A DNA stretch of 6,581 nt. Source: Massilia sp. UBA2604. Lineage in GTDB: Bacteria > Pseudomonadota > Gammaproteobacteria > Burkholderiales > Burkholderiaceae_D. Made by a program: the position numbers and the translations under genes. Below the pieces are notes generated by a model. It did not search any database, was not told the origin of the DNA, and saw nothing but the letters and a program-made list of their open reading frames with translations. The first letter of the stretch is position 1, and every line of letters begins with the position of its first letter. The stretch covers positions 1 to 6,581 of the forward strand of contig DDKG01000133.1 of the NCBI GenBank assembly GCA_002339265.1, in the 5' to 3' direction. Shown here one piece after another: positions 1-5,481 of this stretch.

Positions 1-227
1 GGGATCGCGAACGAGAAGTCGCACTCGAGCACTTCCTCGTACTGCTTGCGCTGGCCGTCATTCATGATGTCATAGATCATGCCGTGCACGTCCTTGTGCT
101 CGAGCGGCGGCAGGTTGATGCGGCGCACGTCGCCATGCACGCGGATCATCGGCGGCAGGCCGGCCGACAGGTGCAAGTCCGAGGCCTTGTTCTTGACCGA
201 GAAGGCGAGTAGTTCCGAAATGTCCAT
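1..227 (-). CDS. pilT: Type IV pilus retraction ATPase PilT, N-terminal part (cut by window start)
   Basis: PilT is the cytoplasmic hexameric ATPase that powers pilus retraction in twitching motility. The visible 75 residues begin MDISELLAFSVKNKASDLHL and continue through SAGLPPMIRVHGDVRRI to ECDFSFAI. This is the PAS-like N-terminal domain of PilT; the SDLHLS(A)G and PPMxRxxG patterns are typical of the PilT/PilU family. The Walker A, Asp, Walker B and His boxes lie beyond the window, so intactness cannot be judged. The start at 227 is supported by AGGG about 8 bp upstream and by family N-termini. It is divergent from yggS-proC, an arrangement common in beta- and gammaproteobacteria. PilU is the main alternative, but the N-terminus fits PilT better. 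Confidence 0.93.
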   Translation of the reverse strand, partial: MDISELLAFSVKNKASDLHLSAGLPPMIRVHGDVRRINLPPLEHKDVHGMIYDIMNDGQRKQYEEVLECDFSFAI

Positions 228-301
228 TTATAATCCCTGTGGCTCGAGGTGCGCCTTTGTCATCATCGCCGCTCAAAAAATATTTCCTATAGAAAATCAT
301 T
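228..301. promoter_or_regulatory. Divergent intergenic region between pilT and yggS, candidate promoters
   Basis: The 74-bp gap must hold the start signals for both pilT (minus) and the yggS-proC operon (plus). On the plus strand a weak sigma-70-like pair can be drawn: TTGTCA at 257-262 and TATTTC at 281-286, 18 bp apart. The stretch 275-300 is AT-rich against a GC-rich background. No good box pair stands out for pilT on the minus strand. The hexamers are poor matches, so this is a positional inference. Confidence 0.35.
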
Positions 302-1003
302 ATGTCCACAATCGCCGCCAACTTGCAAGCTGTCGAAGCGACAATCGGGGAGGCTGTCCAGACCGCCGGACGCGCCCGCAGCGAGGTGCAACTGCTCGCT
401 GTTTCCAAGACGTTTCCTGCGCAAGCCGTGCTGGATGCGATGGCATCCGGGCAACGTGCGTTCGGCGAAAATTATCTGCAAGAAGCACTCGACAAGATCG
501 CGAACGTCGCGCAGGCGCAACCCGATGCGCCGGTCGAATGGCATTTCATCGGCCCCATCCAGAGCAACAAGACACGCCCGATCGCGGCCAGTTTTCAATG
601 GGTGCACACGGTCGAGCGCCTCAAGATCGCTCAGCGCCTGTCCGAACAGCGCCCGCCAGAGCTCGGCCCATTGAATATCTGCCTGCAGGTCAACATCAGT
701 GGCGAGGCCAGCAAGAGCGGCGCCTCCGAGGCTGAACTGCCCGAACTGGCGCGCGCCGTGGCGATGCTGCCGAACCTGCGCCTGCGCGGCTTGATGGCGA
801 TCCCGGAGCGCGCGACCGATCCGGCGCAGCAGCGCGCCGCCTTCGCCCGCCTGCGCGTGCTGCATGACGCCCTGCGCGCCGATGGTCTGGCGCTCGATAC
901 ACTGTCGATGGGCATGTCGGGCGACATGGCGGCGGCGATCGCCGAAGGCGCGACCATCGTGCGCATCGGCAGCGCCATCTTCGGCGCACGCAATTACGAC
1001 TGA
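302..1003 (+). CDS. yggS: YggS family pyridoxal phosphate homeostasis protein (PLPBP)
   Basis: YggS/PLPBP proteins bind pyridoxal 5'-phosphate on a single-domain alanine-racemase-like TIM barrel. They have no known enzyme activity and buffer intracellular PLP and amino acid pools. At 233 aa the length is normal. K36 in LLAVSKTFP matches the PLP-binding lysine of the family. Other family blocks are FGENYLQEA (54-62), WHFIGPIQSNK (80-90), the phosphate-binding LSMGMSGDM (201-209) and RIGSAIFGARNYD at the C-terminus. ATG at 302 is preceded by AT-rich sequence without a clear Shine-Dalgarno, so initiation may be weak. The stop is 13 bp before proC, and the yggS-proC pairing is widespread, consistent with a link between PLP and proline metabolism. 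It appears intact. Confidence 0.95.
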   Translation: MSTIAANLQAVEATIGEAVQTAGRARSEVQLLAVSKTFPAQAVLDAMASGQRAFGENYLQEALDKIANVAQAQPDAPVEWHFIGPIQSNKTRPIAASFQWVHTVERLKIAQRLSEQRPPELGPLNICLQVNISGEASKSGASEAELPELARAVAMLPNLRLRGLMAIPERATDPAQQRAAFARLRVLHDALRADGLALDTLSMGMSGDMAAAIAEGATIVRIGSAIFGARNYD

Positions 1004-1016
1004 ATAGGACAGACAT

Positions 1017-1829
1017 ATGAAGATCACGTTCATCGGCGGCGGCAATATGGCGGCGGCGCTCATCTCCGGCATCGTCCGGCAAGCCGGTTCGGACGCGAAC
1101 ATCCACGTCGTCGACCGCAATCCGGAAGCGCTGGAACGCCTGTCGCAGCAGTACGGCGTGCGCACCGCGACCGCAATCGACGAACAGGTCAGGGACAGCG
1201 AAGTCGTGGTGCTGGCGATCAAGCCGCAGCAGATGCGCGAAGTCGCTGCCGAACTGGCGCCGCTGTTAAAAAGCCAGCTTGTGCTGTCGATCGCCGCCGG
1301 CATCCGCAGCAGCGACCTGTCGCGCTGGCTCGGCGGCTACGACGCCATCGTGCGCACAATGCCGAACACGCCGGCGCTGATCGGCATGGGCGTGACCGGC
1401 CTGGCGGCGCAGCCGGGCGTGAGCGAAGGCCAGCGCGCGCAGGCCGACACCGTGATGCGCGCGGTGGGCAAGACCGTGTGGCTCGATGACGAAGCGCAGA
1501 TCGATCCGGTGACGGCGGTGTCGGGCAGCGGCCCGGCCTATGTGTTCTTCTTCCTGGAAGCGATGCAGGAGGCGGCCTTGCAAATGGGCCTGAACGCGGA
1601 GCAGGGCAGGGAGCTGGCGCTGGCCACCTTCACGGGCGCGGCGCAGCTGGCGGCGCAGTCGGATGAACCGATCGAGGTGCTGCGCCAGCGCGTGACGTCG
1701 AAGGGCGGCACCACGCATGCGGCGATCACCAGCATGGAAGCGGCCGGGGTCAAGGAAGCGATCATCGCGGCGATGAAGGCGGCGGCGGCGCGTGGACGCG
1801 AGCTGGGTGAAGAGCTGGGCAAGGACTAA
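1017..1829 (+). CDS. proC: Pyrroline-5-carboxylate reductase
   Basis: ProC catalyses the last step of proline biosynthesis, reducing 1-pyrroline-5-carboxylate to proline with NAD(P)H in the cytosol. The 270 residues match the usual length. The N-terminal Rossmann fold carries FIGGGNMAAA (5-14), the VVDRNPE strand (31-37) and VLAIKPQQM (65-73). RTMPNTPALIGMG (113-125) is the conserved substrate-side block. The C-terminal helical dimerisation domain has VTAVSGSGPAYVFFFLEAM (165-183) and the signature VTSKGGTTHAAI (226-237). AGGA at 1006-1009 lies 7 bp before ATG 1017, a good ribosome binding site inside the short gap after yggS, so the two genes are probably cotranscribed. No intrinsic terminator is evident after the stop. 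It appears intact. Confidence 0.97.
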   Translation: MKITFIGGGNMAAALISGIVRQAGSDANIHVVDRNPEALERLSQQYGVRTATAIDEQVRDSEVVVLAIKPQQMREVAAELAPLLKSQLVLSIAAGIRSSDLSRWLGGYDAIVRTMPNTPALIGMGVTGLAAQPGVSEGQRAQADTVMRAVGKTVWLDDEAQIDPVTAVSGSGPAYVFFFLEAMQEAALQMGLNAEQGRELALATFTGAAQLAAQSDEPIEVLRQRVTSKGGTTHAAITSMEAAGVKEAIIAAMKAAAARGRELGEELGKD

Positions 1830-2306
1830 GAGCGCCTGCTAAAGCCGTACGTCATACAGCGAGCAGATGAGCGACCATCCCACATAGTCTGGCAGTGCTC
1901 GCGGAGCAGTTGCAGACGTGCTTCGTGGGTCTGCCGCCAAACACCGGCCTGCATTCATCAGTGAAGCCGACGCTAACCTATCAAGCGACGGCCGCAGCCG
2001 GGTTCGAGCAACAGGCAGGTCAAGGGACACCAGTCGTGCTTTAGTCAAGGCATCAGTACTTCTGCAATAGTGCCGCTATTTCAATGCTTGCACTAAGCAC
2101 GGGTACGTCCGCTATCGACCCAAAGCAGACGCTCATAGATGCGGTCACCCATCGACAAAGCAGCTACCCAGGAATGCGTTTCATCGCGACCGTTTGCCGA
2201 CTCGTTGCAACACCCCCGGCTAGACGCTCGGCAAAAAATTCTGGAGAAATTCTGGTGGCGTTACGATAAAGCCGACCTTGCCATAGAAGTTCGTTAGGTG
2301 CACGAT

Positions 2307-2435
2307 ATGTTCAACGAGGAGCCAGGCAGAATGCTGGCCGCGCTGCTGCGCCATGCGCGCCCGCTGGCCGAGATGGCCGGCGACGTGGCGCCCGGGCCAC
2401 AGGAAGCCGTGCTTGCGCATTCAGCCGCGCCCTGA
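2307..2435 (+). pseudogene. Short GC-rich open fragment, possible gene remnant (42 aa)
   Basis: From ATG 2307 a 42-residue frame runs to TGA at 2433-2435. After the first dozen codons it reads LAALLRHARPLAEMAGDVAP, with nearly all codons ending in G or C, like real genes of this genome and unlike the preceding 450 bp. An in-frame TAG lies at 2295-2297, just ahead of a GTG at 2298. I do not recognise the sequence. It may be the C-terminal tail of a lost gene or a small protein; a GGTG-like sequence sits about 8 bp upstream of ATG 2307. The opposite strand is also open across this span, so the strand is uncertain. Confidence 0.22.
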
Positions 2436-2445
2436 TGCGCGGCTG
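2422..2445 (-). terminator. GC-rich hairpin, possible terminator of the secreted-protein gene
   Basis: CAGCCGCGC at 2422-2430 pairs perfectly with GCGCGGCTG at 2437-2445 across a 6-nt loop. It begins 24 nt after the stop of the minus-strand gene ending at 2470, a natural place for transcription termination. No U-tract follows on either strand, so it is not a canonical intrinsic terminator. It may work with Rho, or only protect the 3' end. It also overlaps the stop codon of the short fragment on the plus strand. Confidence 0.4.
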
Positions 2446-2469
2446 GCGGCGCCGGCATTCAACGGTGCA

Positions 2470-3108
2470 TCACTCGCATTTTGTCGTCGGCCTGGCCTCG
2501 ACATCCAGCAATGCCACCTGGCCCTGCTCGTCCTGGCGGATTTCCTGGACCGACGCCAGGCACTGGTCCGACCTGAACTTGAGCGCGATCTCGTAGTCCT
2601 TGCCTGCCTCGGGGGTGAAGGTGCCGCCCAAGTTGCGGCACGTGAAACGGCTGCCGGTCGGCACCGACTGGAAGAACATCGAGACCGTTAGAGGCTGGCC
2701 GGCCGCGACCTCGTATTCACGGAAATAGGCCTTTGACACGACGCCGTCACGCTGCGACAGCTCTTGCGTGGTCGGCGTTTCCTTGATGCCGATCGAGGTA
2801 TTCTTGACGCTGCCCAGGAACGACGAGAAGGCATCGCCGACGCCGCCCGAGACCCTGGTCCTGGCCGCGCTGCCGCCAACGCAGGTGCTGTTCTGGAAAA
2901 AGTCGACCGTAGTGCCGTTCTGGCCGAACAGGCGAATGCGCGCCTTTTCGGAGCCCGCCTCCTGCGCCTTGCCGGCCGGAGTGACCGAGGCGGCTGGAGT
3001 GGGATTGTCTGCTTCCCGGGCCACGGAGACGCCGGCGGTAACGAATGACAGCATGGACAGGCTGGCCAGGCACGCACGACGCGCGCGGGTACGATATATG
3101 TCGTTCAT
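2470..3108 (-). CDS. Unrecognised exported protein with four cysteines in the mature part (212 aa)
   Basis: I do not recognise the family. The N-terminus MNDIYRTRARRACLASLSML followed by SFVTAGVSVA is a Sec signal peptide: a basic n-region, a hydrophobic core at about 13-28 and probable cleavage near A30. No lipobox is seen. Residues 31-55 are a low-complexity linker rich in Pro, Ala and Thr. The rest (56-212) alternates short hydrophobic strands with Gly, Thr and Ser, suggesting a beta-rich periplasmic or secreted domain. Cysteines at 76, 157, 183 and 211 could form two disulfides. Blocks such as IRLFGQNGTTVDFFQNS, GTFTPEAGKDYEIALKF and the C-terminal TTKCE can seed a search. The frame stays open upstream to 3411, but that part lies over the IS remnant, so ATG 3108 is chosen. 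No good Shine-Dalgarno is visible. The frame is intact and GC-rich, unlike its broken neighbours. Confidence 0.75.
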   Translation of the reverse strand: MNDIYRTRARRACLASLSMLSFVTAGVSVAREADNPTPAASVTPAGKAQEAGSEKARIRLFGQNGTTVDFFQNSTCVGGSAARTRVSGGVGDAFSSFLGSVKNTSIGIKETPTTQELSQRDGVVSKAYFREYEVAAGQPLTVSMFFQSVPTGSRFTCRNLGGTFTPEAGKDYEIALKFRSDQCLASVQEIRQDEQGQVALLDVEARPTTKCE

Positions 3109-3135
3109 AGCAGTAAACAGGGAAGTGGAAAGGCG

Positions 3136-3164
3136 ATTATATAAAAATATTTTCCAGCAGGAAA
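3136..3164 (-). promoter_or_regulatory. Candidate sigma-70 promoter of the secreted-protein gene
   Basis: On the minus strand a consensus TATAAT (3141-3136) lies in an AT-rich block of otherwise GC-rich DNA. TTTCCT (3164-3159), 17 bp upstream, is a weak -35 match. A start near 3129 would leave a leader of about 20 nt before ATG 3108. The transposase remnant ends at 3180, so the -35 side may derive from the IS end. Confidence 0.5.
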
Positions 3165-3179
3165 CAAATAGTGCGCTTT

Positions 3180-3458
3180 TTAGAGCGCCGAAGAGAGTCT
3201 CTCGACATATCGCCAACAGATGAGCGAGCAGGCAAGCGACAGGAATGCCTGATGGATATCTGCCCGCCGCTCGTACCGGATGCGCAGTCGGCGGAAGCGG
3301 TGTAGCCAACTCAAGGTTCGCTCGACGACCCGATGTCACCGTCCACGCCTTTCGCGCGACTCTACACCGTAGCGCGCGATACGAGCGGCGATGCCCCGAC
3401 TGCGCAGCCAAGCCCGATGGGCTCTCGAAGCGTACGCTCGGTCAGCATGCAACTTAGG
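3180..3458 (-). pseudogene. IS5-family transposase remnant, C-terminal part with in-frame stop
   Basis: Read on the minus strand from about 3455, the frame gives [20 protein letters not shown], then [19 protein letters not shown], a TGA at 3336-3338, then HRVVERTLSWLHRFRRLRIR, YERRADIHQAFLSLACSLIC and WRYVERL, ending with TAA at 3180-3182. This is the C-terminal third of an IS5-family (IS427-like) DDE transposase. The Glu of VVERT is the expected third catalytic residue, and RRLRIRYERR is a hallmark. The first two catalytic Asp regions and the N-terminus are missing. The TGA probably arose from a TGG Trp codon (inference). A short hairpin, GCGCT/AGCGC (3173-3177 with 3184-3188), covers the stop. 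No terminal inverted repeats or target duplication could be recognised. The element cannot move by itself. The right-hand junction is with a GNAT gene fragment. Confidence 0.85.
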
Positions 3459-3758
3459 GCAATGCCACGACCGCGGTAGGCCGTATCGACAATGACGTGC
3501 TGCAGAAGATACCCGCGGCGTCCATCATGGCCGCACATCGCACATCGCACATCGCACATCGCACATCGCACAACCCGCTACCTTCTCGGCCTTCATACAG
3601 AGGAAGCTCATGCCAGGATTACGTGCGAGATAGTGTTCCGTGGCTTGTCGAGAATCGGCATCGCGAATCGAAACCCCGGAAGTACGCTGCATCAGCGCCA
3701 TCACATCGTCATAGCGTTCGACCGTGCACACGAAAGCTGAGCAGCTCAGCCAAAACAT
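3456..3758 (-). pseudogene. GNAT family N-acetyltransferase fragment, frameshifted by a 7-bp repeat and truncated
   Basis: GNAT enzymes transfer acetyl from acetyl-CoA to an amine; the substrate here is unknown. From 3758 the frame reads TVERYDDVMALMQRTSGVSI, RDADSRQATEHYLARNPGMS and KVAGCAMC (residues 12-66), the N-terminal half of a GNAT domain. It then enters the 7-bp repeat and is lost. After the repeat the protein resumes in another frame as [25 protein letters not shown] (3532-3458), which holds the acetyl-CoA-binding motif A (V-D-x-A-Y-R-G-R-G-I). With one or four full repeat units instead of five, both halves join in frame; the one-unit version reads [12 protein letters not shown], as expected for the family. 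The gene is also cut just after RGRGI, where IS5 transposase sequence starts (3455-3460). The first ten residues (MFWLSCSAFV) look non-native and no ribosome binding site is seen, so the 5' end may be damaged too. Confidence 0.8.
3532..3572. repeat. 7-bp tandem repeat (CACATCG), five full copies plus partial
   Basis: The unit CACATCG on the plus strand (TGTGCGA on the minus strand) is repeated perfectly at 3534-3540, 3541-3547, 3548-3554, 3555-3561 and 3562-3568, followed by a 4-bp partial copy (3569-3572) and preceded by CG. It lies inside the GNAT reading frame. Seven is not a multiple of three, so each unit gained or lost changes the frame. The natural seed is the sequence encoding CAMCG in the GNAT domain, which already holds one unit plus six bases of the next. 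Confidence 0.97.
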
Positions 3759-3809
3759 GTTACCAAATCGATCGTCCGGAAATGGCCGTACCCGGCCGTT
3801 CAGCTCAGC
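3736..3809. repeat. Small hairpin and repeated CAGCTCAGC motif at the GNAT 5' end
   Basis: GCTGAG (3736-3741) pairs with CTCAGC (3745-3750) across a 3-nt loop. The 9-mer CAGCTCAGC at 3742-3750 recurs in direct orientation at 3801-3809, between the GNAT and GH31 remnants. Such short repeats are compatible with a deletion or rearrangement footprint, but could arise by chance. Confidence 0.4.
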
Positions 3810-3812
3810 ATA

Positions 3813-4748
3813 TCAGGCCGGCAATGCGCAAAATCGCGAACTGTCACGAAGGGCAGGAATCGGCAGGAGCGGCATGCGGCCTGTATACGCCGTGTATTCG
3901 CGGATCAGGTCGAGCGGCGTGCGGCCGTACAGGATGCGGCCCGTCAACGCGCTCGTGAACAGCTTGATCTCGACCCGGTCGGGATCGCGGAAATCGCAGA
4001 TGCTGTACTCGGTGTTCTCGAGGAACAGCGAATTGAGTTTGCTGCTGAGGTAATGCGGCGCCGGCGCGCCGGTGGACACCTGGCTGCCGCCACCGCCGCC
4101 TTCGAGCAGGTCGAACAGCTGCGTGAAGCCGGGCAGGCCGCGGCCGACGCCGTGTTCCTGCACCAGCACCGGGATGGCCTTGCCCTTCTGGTCGAACCAT
4201 GTGAGTTGCTGGCCCAGGCCGAAAAAGCGTTCGTCGGCGCTCGAGGCGTGGCGCAGGAAGCTGCGGTTCATTTGCGCGGCCTGGGGACCGTCGAGTTGCA
4301 GGCGGAAGCGCAGCTGGTTGGCGTCGGCAGGATCGAACGCCAGGCTATATGAAACGTCGCAGCCCGGACCGCGCAAGCTGCCGCGCACGACCATCGTCCC
4401 GGCCGCGTTGTCGAGTGCATCGATGCTCTAGGACAGGCAGTGCGCCAGCAGGCGGTCGTCGATTCGATAGGAGCCGTCGGGCGTGCCGAACTGGCGGGTG
4501 TCGGCCTGGCCCTGCGCGGCGCCGAGGAAGGCGCGGCCGGGAATGCTGGCCCACAAAATGCGCGCCGGCTCGGCGGTGTGGCTGATGCGCAGCGTACCGC
4601 CGTCGAGGGACAGCAGGAAGGCGCCGACCCGGTGCTGGCCGTCGATGCGCGACACCAGCGCCTGCGCGGAAGCAGGCTGCAGGGCAGACGCAGCGAGGAT
4701 AGCGAAAAATAGCGGCAGGCCGAGCCGCCGCAGGATGTGCGTAAACAT
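3813..4748 (-). pseudogene. GH31 alpha-glucosidase (YihQ-like), N-terminal third only, with amber codon
   Basis: GH31 enzymes hydrolyse alpha-glycosidic bonds; the YihQ branch includes sulfoquinovosidases. The frame starts at ATG 4748 with a signal peptide (MFTHILRRLGLPLFFAILAA, then SALQPASAQ), so the ancestor was exported. The N-terminal beta-sandwich follows. Family blocks are FFGLGQQLTWFDQKGK, IPVLVQEHGVGRGLPGFTQL, STGAPAPHYLSSKLNSLFLE and GRILYGRTPLDLIREYTAYT with GRMPLLP. Homology stops near 3860, just where the catalytic barrel should begin; the last residues to the stop at 3813 are foreign. Family members run to roughly 650-800 aa, so most of the enzyme, with its nucleophile and acid Asp residues, is missing. 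In addition, TAG at 4428-4430 (codon 107) interrupts the frame, probably a CAG to TAG change since coding character continues unchanged on both sides. GGGGGA 4 nt upstream of ATG 4748 is the ribosome binding site; it lies in a strong hairpin. Confidence 0.85.
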
Positions 4749-4749
4749 G

Positions 4750-4802
4750 ACGTCCCCCAACCGTATCGCCTGTCCGTTTGGACCGCGATGTGTGGGGGAC
4801 GT
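4750..4802. repeat. 53-bp long imperfect hairpin between the yqjK-like gene and the GH31 start
   Basis: Three nested stems can be drawn: ACGTCCCCCA (4750-4759) with TGGGGGACGT (4793-4802), ATCGC (4765-4769) with GCGAT (4785-4789), and GTCC (4772-4775) with GGAC (4780-4783), closing on a GTTT loop (4776-4779). Internal loops are 5/3 and 2/1 nt. It begins 11 nt after the stop of the yqjK-like gene (4814) and ends next to the GH31 start codon (4748). It may be the terminator or 3' stabiliser of the ubiA-yqj transcript, although no U-tract follows. In a minus-strand transcript it also pairs the GGGGGA ribosome binding site of the GH31 frame. Confidence 0.7.
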
Positions 4803-4813
4803 TCAGCGCATGC

Positions 4814-5113
4814 TCAGTGGATCTCGAACTTGCGCCAGCCCAGCACCGGCAACACTTTCTGCGCCAGCTTGTAGGCGGACAGGGCGCCGGTCACCGCGCC
4901 GACCACCCACTTCGGCTTGGTGATCACGAAGCCCAGCCCCAGGCCGGCAGCGGCCAGGAAGGCGGTCTTGTGCTGCGCCACATAGCCGGGGGCGCCTTTC
5001 ATTTCGGACGGATGGCGCAGCAGCGCCATGTCATGCGCCATCATGGCGCGCTGTTCGGCGCACTGGGCGGCGAGCAGGCGGCGGCGCGCCGCCAGGGTTT
5101 CATTGCTGCTCAT
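4814..5113 (-). CDS. YqjK-like small membrane protein (99 aa)
   Basis: Third gene of a yqjD-yqjE-yqjK-like set, identified mostly by position and shape. The first 35 residues are a basic, helix-prone cytoplasmic segment (SSNETLAARRRLLAAQCAEQ). Two short hydrophobic stretches follow (about 50-65, AFLAAAGLGLGFVI, and 69-83, WVVGAVTGALSAYKL), and the tail ends GWRKFEIH. E. coli YqjK has a similar size and layout; its function is unknown. ATG 5113 is chosen because AAAGGAGAG lies about 9 nt upstream and the longer frame to 5143 lacks such a site. The start overlaps the end of yqjE by 14 nt, so translation is probably coupled. A large hairpin follows the stop. Gene identity is less certain than that of its two neighbours. 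Confidence 0.75.
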   Translation of the reverse strand: MSSNETLAARRRLLAAQCAEQRAMMAHDMALLRHPSEMKGAPGYVAQHKTAFLAAAGLGLGFVITKPKWVVGAVTGALSAYKLAQKVLPVLGWRKFEIH

Positions 5114-5480
5114 CGATCGGCTCTCCTTTGATGGCTTGCGCATCCTTGCGCAGTTCGGCCAGCGTGGCGGCCATCAGCGGCGGACGCATCACCAGGTCGC
5201 CGCGCACCTTGAAGTAGGCGAGCAGGCCGAGCACCGCGAACAGTCCCGTCATGCAGCCGATCGCCAGCAGGCGATGGGTGTCCCAGAACAGGACCAGCAC
5301 GAACAGGATCGCCAGCAACACCGCGACCACCGCGAAAAAGGCGGCCGCGACGCCCCAGGCCAGATAGCCGATCAGCCGGTGCGTCTCTTCCTGCAGCTCG
5401 ATGGCTGCCAGTTCCAACCGCGTCCGCACCATGGCGAGCAGGTTGGATCCTATCCTTCCGACGGTCGCGGAGATCGTCAT
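5100..5480 (-). CDS. yqjE: YqjE / phage holin superfamily III (DUF1469) inner membrane protein
   Basis: Its 126 residues have the DUF1469 (Phage_holin_3_6) layout. An amphipathic N-terminus with SNLLAMVRTRLELAAIELQE and ETHRL (12-35) is followed by a membrane helix at about 39-65 (YLAWGVAAAFFAVVAVLLAI...), a second at about 70-90 (LLAIGCMTGLFAVLGLLAYF), and a charged cytoplasmic tail (LAELRKDAQAIKGEP). The RLELAAIEL(Q/A)EE motif is characteristic of the family. Despite the holin name, these chromosomal proteins are not shown to cause lysis; the E. coli homologue YqjE sits next to yqjD and has no assigned function. The start is 1 bp after the yqjD stop without a good Shine-Dalgarno, which suggests translational coupling. 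The end overlaps the YqjK-like gene by 14 nt. Confidence 0.9.
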   Translation of the reverse strand: MTISATVGRIGSNLLAMVRTRLELAAIELQEETHRLIGYLAWGVAAAFFAVVAVLLAILFVLVLFWDTHRLLAIGCMTGLFAVLGLLAYFKVRGDLVMRPPLMAATLAELRKDAQAIKGEPIDEQQ

Positions 5481-5481
5481 C

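Larger units (their letters stand above)
1830..2469. other. 640-bp gene-poor region after proC
   Basis: No open frame here has both a plausible start and convincing protein character. The left part (1830-2290) lacks the GC-ending codon pattern of the flanking genes and looks like decayed or foreign DNA. Things that can be seen: a stretch at 2105-2134 that would read TSAIDPKQTL, which from memory resembles a short dispersed non-coding motif in proteobacterial genomes; a 9-bp direct repeat AAATTCTGG at 2236-2244 and 2247-2255; a GC-rich coding-like fragment at 2307-2435; and a hairpin at 2422-2445. No tRNA or rRNA pattern was seen. Confidence 0.6.

Noticed and set aside
287..1303. Long minus-strand open frame (338 codons) antisense to yggS and proC
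   Set aside because: It lies opposite two certain genes and is low in complexity; GC-rich codons commonly keep antisense frames open.
1266..1718. Minus-strand open frame inside proC
   Set aside because: Arg/His/Ala-rich shadow of the proC frame, with no family resemblance.
1839..2048. Minus-strand 69-codon frame and an overlapping 42-codon frame (1826-1954)
   Set aside because: No GC-ending codon bias, no ribosome binding site and no recognisable protein; probably chance frames in decayed DNA.
2084..2269. Plus-strand 61-codon frame
   Set aside because: Unbiased codon use and no start signal; its middle part resembles a dispersed non-coding motif rather than a gene.
3109..3411. Upstream extension of the secreted-protein frame to 3411
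   Set aside because: It runs through the transposase remnant in another frame and would place the signal peptide internally; the start at 3108 fits better.
3532..3572. Possible CRISPR array or iteron-type origin in the 7-bp repeats
   Set aside because: Units are 7 bp with no spacers, lie inside a coding fragment, and have no cas or rep gene nearby.
3497..3958. Plus-strand 153-codon frame across the repeat and two remnants
   Set aside because: It is antisense to recognisable GNAT and GH31 sequence and has no protein-like character.
5100..5480. A phage lysis module, suggested by the holin family name
   Set aside because: DUF1469 proteins in this chromosomal context (yqjD neighbour, no endolysin or spanin) are ordinary membrane proteins.
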